64,000 nt of DNA from Eubacterium ruminantium (GTDB lineage Bacteria > Bacillota > Clostridia > Lachnospirales > Lachnospiraceae): the NCBI RefSeq assembly GCF_900167085.1, contig NZ_FUXA01000004.1:251895-315894 (forward strand), in the 5' to 3' direction. This document shows, one piece after another, positions 1 through 8,902 of this stretch. Each line of letters starts with the position of its first letter. Position 1 is the stretch's first letter. Position numbers and translations under genes: made by a program. A model generated the notes under the pieces. It saw nothing but the letters and a program-made list of their open reading frames with translations. It ran no database searches and was not told the origin of the DNA.

Positions 1-681
1 CATAAATGCATGGGAAGCTCAATGGTTCATCACGTTATTGAAGCTTCAAAGAAAGCCGGAGCCGGTGCAATCTGTGCGATAGTCGGTTATAAGGCTGATG
101 AAGTGAAAAATGTGATCAAGGCTGAAAATGCTGCAGATATAGAAAATGGAATCATTTCATTTGCGCTTCAGGAAGAGCAGCTCGGAACAGGGCATGCAGT
201 TAAATGCGCAGGTGATTTTATAAAGGGTAAAGGAAATGTCATCGTTCTTTGCGGAGACACACCTCTTATCACAGGCGAAACACTAAAGAAGCTTTATGAG
301 AAGCATGTTGAAGAGGGAAATGGAGTTACAGTTCTCTCGGCTATATTTGATGATCCTTCAGGATACGGACGTATCATCAGAGATGAGTCAGGTGCATTTC
401 TTGCGATCACAGAGGATAAGGATTGTACAGAGGAGCAGAAGAAGATTCAGGAGATCAATTCCGGAATGTATATCTTCGATGAGGAGATGCTTTATAAGGC
501 TCTTGACGAGATTAAAAATGATAATGCTCAGGGCGAATATTATCTTCCTGATGCCATCGAGATCATTAGAGGTTACGGAAAAAAGGTCAATGCATTTGCA
601 ACAGGAAGCAAGGAAGAAATACTTGGAGTAAATACAGTCGAGCAGCTTAAGAACGCAGAAAAGATTTATGCATCAAGATAG
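1..681 (+). CDS. glmU: GlmU-type UDP-N-acetylglucosamine pyrophosphorylase, uridyltransferase domain only (5' end outside window)
   Basis: The reading frame is open from base 1, so the N-terminal nucleotide-binding loop lies before the window. The visible part starts HKCMGSSMVHHVI, the usual GlmU/IspD-like segment after the signature loop. It continues with EEQLGTGHAV, VIVLCGDTPLI (the metal-binding GD), INSGMYIFD and GEYYLPDAIEI, all typical of the GlmU N-terminal domain that makes UDP-GlcNAc from GlcNAc-1-P and UTP for peptidoglycan. Family knowledge: bifunctional GlmU is about 450 residues with a C-terminal left-handed beta-helix acetyltransferase. Here the stop follows directly after the uridyltransferase domain and no hexapeptide repeats are seen downstream, so the acetyltransferase step must be encoded elsewhere. 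pth follows 71 bases later, probably in the same transcript. A related nucleotidyltransferase of other sugar specificity cannot be excluded. Confidence 0.8.
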   Translation, partial: HKCMGSSMVHHVIEASKKAGAGAICAIVGYKADEVKNVIKAENAADIENGIISFALQEEQLGTGHAVKCAGDFIKGKGNVIVLCGDTPLITGETLKKLYEKHVEEGNGVTVLSAIFDDPSGYGRIIRDESGAFLAITEDKDCTEEQKKIQEINSGMYIFDEEMLYKALDEIKNDNAQGEYYLPDAIEIIRGYGKKVNAFATGSKEEILGVNTVEQLKNAEKIYASR

Positions 682-752
682 ATTTTATGGGGAAATTAGC
701 TTAGCTGTGTGAGCGGTAGGGATTATAATACTGAAAAGTCAGAGGATATAAA

Positions 753-1310
753 ATGAAAGTTATAGCAGGTCTTGGGAATCCAACCAAAAAATATGAAGGA
801 ACAAGGCATAATATGGGATTTTCTGCGATATATCAGATCGCAGACAGATATAATATCAAGATGAATATCCTTAATCACAAAGCTTTGATCGGAACAGGTA
901 TCATTGCAGGTGAAAAGGTTATGCTGGTGATGCCGCAGACATTTATGAATCTCAGTGGTGAGTCCATTGGTGAAATTTTGAGATATTATAAGCTTACACC
1001 GGAAGATCTTATTGTTTTATATGATGATATAGATCTCGATATCGGTAAGCTTCGTATACGCGCAAAGGGAAGCGCCGGCGGACATAACGGCATCAAGAAT
1101 ATCATTGCTCACATCGGAACGACAGAATTTGACAGAGTGAGAATAGGCGTTGGACATAAGCCGGAGGGACGCGACCTTGCAGATTATGTTCTCAGCAGAT
1201 TCAGTAGCGAGGAACTTCCGGTAGTAAGGGATTCGGTAAGTAAGGCGGCAGACGCTATAGAAGTTATCATTACAACAGGCATTGACGCTGCGATGAATAA
1301 GTTCAACTAA
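753..1310 (+). CDS. pth: Peptidyl-tRNA hydrolase
   Basis: 185 residues, the normal length of bacterial Pth, which releases tRNA from peptidyl-tRNAs dropped by ribosomes. The N-terminus reads MKVIAGLGNPTKKYEGTRHN, with the substrate-binding Asn9 and catalytic His19. MPQTFMNLSG (conserved Asn) and VLYDDIDLDIGKLRI (Asp that orients the His) follow, then GSAGGHNGIKNI. It sits between the GlmU-like gene and mfd, a common Firmicute order (glmU-pth-mfd). The start ATG follows a weak purine stretch (agtcagaggatataaa). Nothing unusual. Confidence 0.95.
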   Translation: MKVIAGLGNPTKKYEGTRHNMGFSAIYQIADRYNIKMNILNHKALIGTGIIAGEKVMLVMPQTFMNLSGESIGEILRYYKLTPEDLIVLYDDIDLDIGKLRIRAKGSAGGHNGIKNIIAHIGTTEFDRVRIGVGHKPEGRDLADYVLSRFSSEELPVVRDSVSKAADAIEVIITTGIDAAMNKFN

Positions 1311-1350
1311 GCATATTTATTTCATAAGAGATTTATAAGGAGAAAATGAA

Positions 1351-4300
1351 ATGGAAGCTGTAAGAGCAGTCTTCAGAAAAGCTGATGAATTTAATATTAT
1401 AGATAAAGCTGTGAAGAAAGAAGAGTATCCGCTTCACATCTGGGGACTTACACGTGCAGCGATACCGCTTCTCGTTGAAGAGATTAAAGGTGATCAGAAG
1501 GTTTCCCTTATTGTTACTTACGACGATGCAAGAGCGGACAAGTTATATAATGACTTCAGGCTTTACAATAAAAATGTATTTATCTATCCTGCGAAGGATG
1601 CCCTTTTCTATTATGCTGATGTGCACGGAAATACAACCGTCAGAAAGCGTCTTGAGATCATAAGACGTCTCAGCGAGGGTAAAGACACTGTGGTTATCAC
1701 AACTGTCGACGGACTTATGGATAAGATTCCAAGAATGGATGATATTACAGGCGGTGAGATAAAACTTAAAGCTACAGAAGAAGTTGATATAGAGGAACTT
1801 AAGAAAAAGCTTGTAAATCTTGGATATGAAAATGCAGCCCTTGTTGAGTCGGAGGGTGAGTTCTGCGTACGCGGAGGCATTATTGATATATTTCCTCTTA
1901 CAGAAGATACTCCTTATCGTATAGAGCTTTTTGGCGATGAGATCGATTCCATAAGAAGGTTCGATCCTGAGACTCAGCGTTCGGTTGAAGAAGTTGAAGA
2001 ATTCTGTATTTATCCTGCAAGTGAGTTTGTTATGTCTGAAGGTAGAGTTGCCAGAGGACTTAGACGTATCCAGGATGATTATGAGAAGGAAGCGGCGGCA
2101 TTTAAGAAGACCTTCCATACTGAACAATATGCAAGACTTACAAAGGCTGTTGAGGCCATCAGAGAAGAGATAGAAGAATTCAATTCAACCACAGGACTTG
2201 ATAGTCTTGTGAATTATTTCTATGATGAAACGGTTTCATTTTTATCTTATTTTTCCAAGCAGACAGCTGTATTTGTGGATGAGCCTGACAAGGTGGAGGA
2301 GAGAGCGAGGGTCTATGCCACTGAGATAGCTATGTCCATGGAAGCCAGACTTTCAGGTGGATATATACTCAGCAAACAGGCGGACATCCTTTATGATGAC
2401 AAAATGGTACTTGGCATGCTTGCGGACAGAAAGACATTTACGGTTTCGGAAATTTATGCCGAAAGCAAGATGATCAAATCCGCAAAAACACTGAATTTTG
2501 AAGCCAGAAGTATCAGTTCATACGAAAATAACTTTAATTTCCTTAAAGATGATATAAAAAAATGGAGAGGCGAAAATTACTGCGTAATTATTGTTTCACC
2601 TTCAGGTACCAGAGGTAAGAGACTTGCAGACAATCTTTCAAGAGAAGAGATACCTGCATTTTTCTCTCAGGACACAGGAAGAAGACTTCAGGCGAGAGAA
2701 GTAATGGTAACCAAGGGAAACCTTGACGAAGGCTATGAAATAAGAAGTGCCGGCCTTGTTGTTATCAGCGAAAGTGAAATTTTCAGTAACAATAAAGTAC
2801 GCAAGAAGAAACATTTGCCTAAATTCAAGGGAGAACATATAAATGCGCTGGATGAGATCAGTGTTGGTGACTATGTTGTACATGAGAGACACGGTATCGG
2901 AATCTATAAGGGCATTGAAAAAGTTCAGACCGACGGACGTTTAAAAGATTATATAAATATAGATTATGCAGATGGCGGTAAACTTTTCATCCCGGTTGAG
3001 CAGCTTTCGATGATAGGAAAGTATGCAAATAAAGACTCTGCCAAGCCGAAGCTCAATAAGCTTGGTAGTGATAAATGGGAAAAGACGAGAAGTACTGTCA
3101 GACAGCATGTTGAGACTATTGCTCAGGAGCTTGTGGATCTTTACGCACTGAGAAGTGCAAAAAAAGGTCATATCTATCCGCCTGATTCGGTATGGCAGAC
3201 AGAATTTGAGGAATTATTCCCTTATGAGGAAACTCCTGATCAGATGAAAGCAATAGAAGAAACCAAGAGTGATATGGAAAGTGACAAGATCATGGACCGT
3301 CTCATTTGCGGAGATGTTGGATTCGGAAAGACGGAAGTTGCGATACGTGCTGCATTTAAGGCGGTTCAGGACAATAGACAGGTTGCATATCTGGTGCCTA
3401 CAACCATACTTGCCCAGCAGCATTTTGAAACATTTGCGGAAAGAATGAAGAATTATCCCGTAAATATAAGCATGCTTTCAAGATTCTGTACTCCGAAAGA
3501 AGTTAAAGCTACTCTTAAAGGTATCAAGGAAGGAAGTATCGATATTGTTATTGGAACCCACAGACTTCTTTCGTCGGACATCGCATTCAATAACCTTGGC
3601 CTTCTTATCATAGATGAGGAGCAGCGTTTTGGAGTTAAGCATAAGGAAAAGATCAAGCAGCTTAAGACAAATGTTGATGTTCTTACTCTTACAGCAACTC
3701 CTATACCAAGAACTCTTCACATGAGTCTTATAGGTCTTCGTGACATGAGCCTTCTTTCGGAAGCGCCGGTTGATAGACGTGCTATCCAGACTTATGTAAT
3801 GGAATATGATAAGGAATTCGTCAAAGAAGCAATCGGACGAGAACTTGCAAGAGGCGGACAGGTTTACTACGTTTATAACCGCGTTGACAATATTGAGCAT
3901 ATTACTTCGGAACTTCGAAGCATATTGCCGGATGCAAGGATAGAGTTCGCTCACGGAAAGATGCGCGAGCGAGAGCTTGAAACCATCATGCATGGTTTTA
4001 TAAATAAAGACATAGATGTTCTCGTTTCAACAACCATAATAGAGACCGGTCTGGATATTCCGAATGTAAATACTATCATTATCCATGACGCTGATAATTT
4101 CGGACTTTCACAGCTTTATCAGTTAAGAGGACGAGTAGGAAGATCCAGCAGAAATGCTTATGCATTCCTTATGTATAAGAGAGATAAGGTAATTAAAGAG
4201 GTTGCAGAGAAGAGACTTAAGGCGATAAAGGAATTTACCGATCTTGGATCGGGATATAAGATTTCGGTTAAGGATCTTGAGATACGAGGCGCCGGAAATC

Positions 4301-4899
4301 TTCTGGGAATGGATCAGTCGGGACATATGGAATCCGTTGGTTACGACCTTTATGTAAAAATGCTTAATGAGGCGATTCGTCGCAAGAAGGGCGATATTAC
4401 AGAGGAAGATTTCGATACCTCGATCGATCTTCCGGTAGATGCTTATATTCCGGATGATTATGTCAAAGTATCATTCCTTAAGCTGGAACTTTACAAGAGA
4501 ATCTCGAGAGTTACAGATAGCGAAGATACCGACAATATCAGAGAAGAAGCGAGAGACAGGTTCGGAGATCCACCGAAACCATTTGAAAGACTTCTTAGGA
4601 TTGCGCTTCTCAAGACCGCGGCACATAAGGCCGGAATGGTTGAAATCAGATTCAGAGATGATGAAGTGCAGTATCTTATCAAAAATGATACTCCTGTTGA
4701 TGTGGAAAGCATTCCGAAATTCATCAGAAGATATAAGAGAATGGGCAAGACTGTACGTCTTATAACAGGCAAGGTTTCAGGACTCGGAATACGTGAGTCA
4801 AAGCTTATCCAGGATGAGCTTATCGAAAATGCAGAAAAGGCTATTGCAGATATTTACGATTCACTTATAATAAAAGAAGCGGAACCTGAAGAAGAATGA
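1351..4899 (+). CDS. mfd: Transcription-repair coupling factor Mfd
   Basis: 1182 residues, full length for Mfd, the ATP-dependent translocase that removes stalled RNA polymerase and recruits UvrA to the lesion. The N-terminal UvrB-like homology region covers roughly residues 1-340. The RNA-polymerase interacting segment begins near 500 (SVGDYVVHERHGIGIYKGI). Helicase motifs follow: Walker A CGDVGFGKTEVA near 650, the DEEQ box IIDEEQRFGVKHKE near 752, TATPIPRTLHMSL, then STTIIETGLDIP and QLRGRVGRS (motifs V-VI). The C-terminal regulatory domain contains ISVKDLEIRGAGNLLG. AAGGAG lies 8 bases before the ATG. The foldase gene follows after 31 bases, so the two are likely co-transcribed. Confidence 0.97.
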   Translation: MEAVRAVFRKADEFNIIDKAVKKEEYPLHIWGLTRAAIPLLVEEIKGDQKVSLIVTYDDARADKLYNDFRLYNKNVFIYPAKDALFYYADVHGNTTVRKRLEIIRRLSEGKDTVVITTVDGLMDKIPRMDDITGGEIKLKATEEVDIEELKKKLVNLGYENAALVESEGEFCVRGGIIDIFPLTEDTPYRIELFGDEIDSIRRFDPETQRSVEEVEEFCIYPASEFVMSEGRVARGLRRIQDDYEKEAAAFKKTFHTEQYARLTKAVEAIREEIEEFNSTTGLDSLVNYFYDETVSFLSYFSKQTAVFVDEPDKVEERARVYATEIAMSMEARLSGGYILSKQADILYDDKMVLGMLADRKTFTVSEIYAESKMIKSAKTLNFEARSISSYENNFNFLKDDIKKWRGENYCVIIVSPSGTRGKRLADNLSREEIPAFFSQDTGRRLQAREVMVTKGNLDEGYEIRSAGLVVISESEIFSNNKVRKKKHLPKFKGEHINALDEISVGDYVVHERHGIGIYKGIEKVQTDGRLKDYINIDYADGGKLFIPVEQLSMIGKYANKDSAKPKLNKLGSDKWEKTRSTVRQHVETIAQELVDLYALRSAKKGHIYPPDSVWQTEFEELFPYEETPDQMKAIEETKSDMESDKIMDRLICGDVGFGKTEVAIRAAFKAVQDNRQVAYLVPTTILAQQHFETFAERMKNYPVNISMLSRFCTPKEVKATLKGIKEGSIDIVIGTHRLLSSDIAFNNLGLLIIDEEQRFGVKHKEKIKQLKTNVDVLTLTATPIPRTLHMSLIGLRDMSLLSEAPVDRRAIQTYVMEYDKEFVKEAIGRELARGGQVYYVYNRVDNIEHITSELRSILPDARIEFAHGKMRERELETIMHGFINKDIDVLVSTTIIETGLDIPNVNTIIIHDADNFGLSQLYQLRGRVGRSSRNAYAFLMYKRDKVIKEVAEKRLKAIKEFTDLGSGYKISVKDLEIRGAGNLLGMDQSGHMESVGYDLYVKMLNEAIRRKKGDITEEDFDTSIDLPVDAYIPDDYVKVSFLKLELYKRISRVTDSEDTDNIREEARDRFGDPPKPFERLLRIALLKTAAHKAGMVEIRFRDDEVQYLIKNDTPVDVESIPKFIRRYKRMGKTVRLITGKVSGLGIRESKLIQDELIENAEKAIADIYDSLIIKEAEPEEE

Positions 4900-4930
4900 T
4901 CATTTATAGGTTTAATATAAAGGCAGAAAA

Positions 4931-5992
4931 ATGATATTTAACAGAGAAAGAGAAACGAATAAATTTTTATTCAAAAGAATTCCTTTAATCCTTGTTATGA
5001 TATTTACGTTTGCATCCTTAAGTGGTTGTGGCAGTAAGAAGGATGAGGAAAAGAAGGATACGGTTTTTGTATTTGCGGGAAATCCTATATCCAAAGGTGA
5101 GGTTTATATCTACGCTCAGACCATTATAGAGGATTATGAAGCGACCTATGGTAAGGATGTCTGGAATATGCAGGTAACTGTTTCGGACGGAACTGAAATG
5201 AATATGGAAGAAGCAACCCGAAGAGATATTATCGATGCAATCGTTAGAGTAAAGGTTCTTTCATCCATGGCAAAGAATAAAGGCATAGAGCTTGACGATA
5301 ATGAAAAGGCTGCCGAGATCAACAAAGCAGACATTTTCTTCAACAGGCTTACTGATGAACAGATAGACAGAATGGAACTTACAGAAAGCCTTGTTCAGAA
5401 TGTCTTCTGTGAAAATCTTCTTGCAAATAAGGTTTATACAGCCATTGTGAAGGAAGCGGGCATAGAGATGTCTGATGAGGATGCCAGGGTTACCACATTT
5501 TATGATATGTTCTTCTCTTATTATACAGAGAATATAAATGGTGAGATTTTCGAGATTAATGATGAGAAGAAGAGCGAACAGTTAGAAAAAGCTGATCAGG
5601 CATATGCGACTCTTACAAATCCTTCAAGTGAGGATGGAGTTGATATCGAAGGGCTTTCGACATTTTATAAGCTTAAGAATTCCGGTTACTATACTCTTAC
5701 TCCAAAGGAGATAAAGGCTGAGTATGGTGAGAAGATATATGATATTCTGTATGAACTTGAGGATGGTTCTTACAGCGTCGTAGTCGAGACAGAGTATGGT
5801 TATCATATCTTCTATATGAAATATAAAACAGACCAGGAAGCAACTGCTGAGCGTAAGGCAAAGCTTGTTGCAGAAGCTGAGGAAAGGTATTTTGCTTCCA
5901 AGCTTCCACAGTGGATAGCTGACCTTGATAAGGGATACAGTTACACCGGATCTGTTAACTTTGATGTTTATAAACAGATATCATTCAGATAA
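4931..5992 (+). CDS. Lipoprotein peptidyl-prolyl isomerase, PrsA/SurA-like foldase
   Basis: 353 residues. A basic then hydrophobic N-terminus ends in the lipobox LSGC with Cys33, so the mature protein should be a lipid-anchored extracytoplasmic protein with a charged linker. The body is rich in helices (a SurA/PrsA N-like region). The segment around residues 270-300 (VVETEYGYHIFYMKYKT) matches the end of a parvulin rotamase domain, whose conserved pattern is G.H.I. It is the last gene of the pth-mfd run and is followed at once by a strong terminator. Likely role: folding of exported proteins. The parvulin domain looks divergent, so catalytic activity is less certain than the fold. Confidence 0.75.
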   Translation: MIFNRERETNKFLFKRIPLILVMIFTFASLSGCGSKKDEEKKDTVFVFAGNPISKGEVYIYAQTIIEDYEATYGKDVWNMQVTVSDGTEMNMEEATRRDIIDAIVRVKVLSSMAKNKGIELDDNEKAAEINKADIFFNRLTDEQIDRMELTESLVQNVFCENLLANKVYTAIVKEAGIEMSDEDARVTTFYDMFFSYYTENINGEIFEINDEKKSEQLEKADQAYATLTNPSSEDGVDIEGLSTFYKLKNSGYYTLTPKEIKAEYGEKIYDILYELEDGSYSVVVETEYGYHIFYMKYKTDQEATAERKAKLVAEAEERYFASKLPQWIADLDKGYSYTGSVNFDVYKQISFR

Positions 5993-5993
5993 A

Positions 5994-6026
5994 AATACGC
6001 TACACTTTTGTGTAGCGTATTTTTTA
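5994..6026. terminator. Bidirectional intrinsic terminator between foldase gene and mgtE
   Basis: A perfect 12-bp stem (5994-6005 with 6010-6021, AATACGCTACAC/GTGTAGCGTATT) with a TTTT loop, a T-run after it and an A-run before it. It can therefore end the plus-strand foldase transcript and, on the minus strand, the convergent mgtE transcript. Confidence 0.9.
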
Positions 6027-6059
6027 TACACATGTTATTGCAACGTGTTTTCAACGTGA

Positions 6060-7409
6060 TCATAGATGAAGTGCGAATGATGCAATCTGAAAATAAATGA
6101 AAAGTGAGATGGCATCAACGATGGTTGTGATGAATGGGCTGGCCATAACTGCCGGGTCAAATCCGATTCTCTTGGCGAGGATAGGAAGTGAACAACCAAC
6201 GAACTTTGCTATGATAACTGTAAGTACAAGAGTTAAACATACAACAAGTGCAATGGTAAGTGACACCTTATCGAATAAAAGGAGCTTTACGAAGTTCGCA
6301 ACAGCAAGTGTTGAACCGCACATTAAAGCAACTAATAACTCTTTACTTTGTATTTTGAAAATGTCTTTATATTTTATCTCATCAAGTGAAAGACCACGGA
6401 TGATGGAAACTGACGCCTGGCTACCTGCATTTCCGCCTGTATCCATTATCATAGGGATATAAGCTGTCAGGATGACATAGGCACCTAGGGCGGCTTCATA
6501 TCGGTTGATGATCGCTCCGGTAAATGTCGCTGAGATCATGAGGAGAAGAAGCCATGGGATTCTTTTCTTGTATGTCTCAAATGGAGTCGTCTTGATATAT
6601 GGCTTATCGGTAGGTGTGATAGCGGCCATCATTTCGATATCTTCTGTAGCCTCTTCTGTGATGACATCAATAACGTCGTCGATAGTTATGATACCAACAA
6701 GGCGCTTTTCATTGTCAACAACAGGGATGGCAAGGAAGTTATACTTATCGAATGAACGAGCAACATTTTCCTGGTCTTCAGTAGTATTAACGAAAATGAT
6801 ATTCGTGATCATTATATCTTTGATCTTTTCCTCATAATTTGAAAGGAGCAGATCCTTAACTGTTACGATTCCGAGAAGTTCTTTCTTCGGGTTAGTAACG
6901 TAACAAGTATAAATAGTTTCCTTATCAACACCGACATTTCTGATACGCGTAAATGCCTGTTGAACAGTCATGTCTTCTTCGAGTCGTACATACTCGGTTG
7001 TCATGATACTTCCGGCGCTGTCTTCCGGATACTTAAGGATTTCATTGATCTCCTTACGTGTAACAGGGTCCGTATTCTTGAGAATACGTTTAACAACACT
7101 GGCCGGCATTTCTTCAATCATGTCGACGGTATCATCCATGAAAAGATTGTCGATGATATAACGGAGCTCCTTATCAGAGAAAGCTTTGATAAGTTCCTCC
7201 TGGATGTCCGAATCAAAGTAAGAAAATGCATCAGCAGCCAGCTCTTTTGGAAGAATACGGAAAGCTATTGAAAGCTTTTCTATATTCAGGTCAGAAAGAC
7301 AGGCAGCTATATCGGCTTCATTCTGTTCGCTGAGCATTTGTCTTAATTCATGAAGTTTCTTGTCATCTATAAGTTGTTCGATCTGGTCTTTGATAAGTTT
7401 TTCGTTCAT
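6060..7409 (-). CDS. mgtE: Magnesium transporter MgtE
   Basis: 449 residues, typical MgtE length. The N-terminal superhelical domain has IEEMPASVVKRIL and the conserved PEDSAGSIMTTEYV. Two CBS domains follow (about residues 130-255, e.g. LLGIVTVKDLLL and LVGIITIDDVIDVI). Five membrane segments follow, with IPMIMDTGGNAGSQASV, the signature pore region for Mg2+, and a C-terminal hydrophobic helix. The start is set at ATG 7409 because AAGGTG lies just before it. A longer reading would add 39 residues with no resemblance to the family. An extended -10 element (TGGTATAAT) lies about 50 bases upstream. No M-box leader is visible in the short 5' region, so Mg2+ control is probably through the CBS domains of the protein. 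Confidence 0.95.
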   Translation of the reverse strand: MNEKLIKDQIEQLIDDKKLHELRQMLSEQNEADIAACLSDLNIEKLSIAFRILPKELAADAFSYFDSDIQEELIKAFSDKELRYIIDNLFMDDTVDMIEEMPASVVKRILKNTDPVTRKEINEILKYPEDSAGSIMTTEYVRLEEDMTVQQAFTRIRNVGVDKETIYTCYVTNPKKELLGIVTVKDLLLSNYEEKIKDIMITNIIFVNTTEDQENVARSFDKYNFLAIPVVDNEKRLVGIITIDDVIDVITEEATEDIEMMAAITPTDKPYIKTTPFETYKKRIPWLLLLMISATFTGAIINRYEAALGAYVILTAYIPMIMDTGGNAGSQASVSIIRGLSLDEIKYKDIFKIQSKELLVALMCGSTLAVANFVKLLLFDKVSLTIALVVCLTLVLTVIIAKFVGCSLPILAKRIGFDPAVMASPFITTIVDAISLFIYFQIASFALHL

Positions 7410-7458
7410 TTTTTCACCTTCTTTCCGATTATAAGAAAGTGTGCCGTTTAAGACACGA

Positions 7459-7467
7459 ATTATACCA
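7459..7467 (-). promoter_or_regulatory. Extended -10 promoter element of mgtE
   Basis: On the minus strand the sequence reads TGGTATAAT, a consensus -10 hexamer with the upstream TGn extension, 50 bases before the mgtE start. No good -35 hexamer is seen, as is common for extended -10 promoters. Confidence 0.55.
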
Positions 7468-7474
7468 TTTCGAA

Positions 7475-7504
7475 ATAAAAAAACTCCGTAATGATACGGA
7501 GTTT
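7475..7504 (-). terminator. Intrinsic terminator downstream of dut
   Basis: On the minus strand AAACTCCGTA/TACGGAGTTT forms a 10-bp stem (7495-7504 with 7481-7490) with a 4-base loop, followed by a T-run. It lies about 40 bases after the dut stop and just ahead of the mgtE promoter. Confidence 0.85.
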
Positions 7505-7544
7505 CGTAATGTCTGTCATATAACAAAGTTAAACAAGGATATAT

Positions 7545-7994
7545 TTAATGTGTTCCTGTTGAACCAAATCCACCGGAACCTCTTTCTGTATCTCCTAAAG
7601 CATCAACTTCTGTGAAGATACCCATGAGATAAGGAGTTATAACCAACTGAGCGATTCTTTCGCCCGGTTCAATAACTGCATCCTTGTTTGAGTGATTATG
7701 GAGTGCAACCATAACCTCTCCACGATAGTCCGAATCTACTACACCAACTTTATTGGCAGGGGCAAGCCCCTTCTTACTGGCAAGACCGCTACGGGCATAG
7801 ATAAGTCCCGCATAACCTTCGGGGAGTTCCATTGAAAGACCTGTAGGTATAAGTATTGTCTCACCGCTTGCGATTGTTATATCGCTGTCAATGCATGCAT
7901 ACAAATCCGCACCGGCAGCGTTAGCGGACCCATAAGTTGGGACAGTGGCATTCGGCTTTATCTTCTTAATATTTACAGGTAACTTGTTGATCAT
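7545..7994 (-). CDS. dut: dUTP diphosphatase (dUTPase)
   Basis: 149 residues, the trimeric dUTPase length. All five conserved motifs are present in order: NAAGADLYA, ARSGLASKKG, NKVGVVDSDYRGEVMVAL (uracil-binding hairpin), PGERIAQLVI and the Gly-rich C-terminal arm RGSGGFGSTGTH. The enzyme hydrolyses dUTP to dUMP, keeping uracil out of DNA and feeding thymidylate synthesis. It lies with nrdG and nrdD on the same strand, all nucleotide-metabolism genes. A 265-base spacer with tandem repeats separates it from nrdG. It has its own terminator. Confidence 0.95.
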   Translation of the reverse strand: MINKLPVNIKKIKPNATVPTYGSANAAGADLYACIDSDITIASGETILIPTGLSMELPEGYAGLIYARSGLASKKGLAPANKVGVVDSDYRGEVMVALHNHSNKDAVIEPGERIAQLVITPYLMGIFTEVDALGDTERGSGGFGSTGTH

Positions 7995-8100
7995 GATTTT
8001 ATCCTTTATCCAAATAACTTTTGATAAGTTATATAATTCGAATTTTATTAGACTGTTTTGTTCACAAACTGTTGTATCCGCTGACTGTTTGTAGCGGGTT

Positions 8101-8189
8101 GCTCGTTTGCAGACTGTTTATCTGCGGAATGTTCGTTTGCAGATTGTTTATCTGCAGAATGTTTGTTTGCAGATTGTTATCTGCGGATT
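8101..8189. repeat. Three 30-bp tandem repeats, each containing a small inverted repeat
   Basis: Units 8101-8130, 8131-8160 and 8161-8189 (30, 30 and 29 bases) differ by a few bases. Each contains GTTTGCAGAYTGTTTATCTGC, in which GCAGA and TCTGC can pair as a small hairpin. Degenerate half-units extend upstream to about 8065. The array lies between nrdG and dut. There are only three units and no unique spacers, so it is not a CRISPR array. Confidence 0.85.
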
Positions 8190-8259
8190 GTTTGTTCGTG
8201 AAACATTTTGCCCACAGACTAGTTTAACACATAATAATAAAAAAATATAGGTTTTATTT

Positions 8260-8799
8260 TTAAATCCTTCCTTCCATATATTCGGAAAGAACAACTTCGC
8301 CTTTTGCAAGGCTTTCAGGGACGTTGATGATGCGCTGATTATCACTTCCTCTGAATCGGAGTCGGAGATTTTTTCTCTCAAGGATAAACTCGCCGTCCAC
8401 AAGGACATCTGTCAACTGAAGCATCGGAAGAGTATCTTCTGAGTGACATCTTTTATTATCCGGATCGATGAGTTCTTCGAAGAGATATCCGGAATAAGTC
8501 CAAATAGTTTTGTCAGGGCATTCCTTACGGCAACGCTCGATAAAAGGACGAAGAACCTTCTGGTTTGATATTTCCCAAGGCTCGCCGCCGAGAATAGTAA
8601 TGCCTTGTATATAAGGTTTCTTTAGTGAATTGATTATTTCATTGGCAATCTCTTCGGTAAAGAGCTTGCCGAAATTGAAGTCCCAGGTATCTTCATTGAA
8701 GCAACCCTTACAATGATGAGTACAGCCTGAAACATATAATGATGTTCTGATACCGACACCATTTGCGGTATCACAATAATATATTCCGCAACAATTCAT
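8260..8799 (-). CDS. nrdG: Anaerobic ribonucleotide reductase activating protein (radical SAM)
   Basis: 179 residues. The N-terminal region has TANGVGIRTSLYVSGC followed by the radical-SAM cluster motif CTHHCKGC (Cys26, Cys30, Cys33, CX3CX2C). ITILGGEPW is the SAM-binding GGE segment. NrdG uses S-adenosylmethionine and a 4Fe-4S cluster to install the glycyl radical on NrdD. It lies 87 bases downstream of nrdD on the same strand, as usual. No clear ribosome binding site precedes the ATG, so translation may depend on the upstream message. Confidence 0.95.
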   Translation of the reverse strand: MNCCGIYYCDTANGVGIRTSLYVSGCTHHCKGCFNEDTWDFNFGKLFTEEIANEIINSLKKPYIQGITILGGEPWEISNQKVLRPFIERCRKECPDKTIWTYSGYLFEELIDPDNKRCHSEDTLPMLQLTDVLVDGEFILERKNLRLRFRGSDNQRIINVPESLAKGEVVLSEYMEGRI

Positions 8800-8902
8800 A
8801 CGTAAATATGGTCTGATCGGCCTGCCTTTCGGAGGATGATCTTTTCCTTTCTAAATTTATAGGGGACCGGATGACCGATCCCCTGAAATGGTTTAAATCT
8901 TA

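Noticed and set aside
1543-2127. Minus-strand frame inside mfd
   Set aside because: Shadow of the mfd coding sequence without start signals or family resemblance.
8101-8189. Possible CRISPR array
   Set aside because: Units abut without spacers, only three exist, and no cas genes are in the window.
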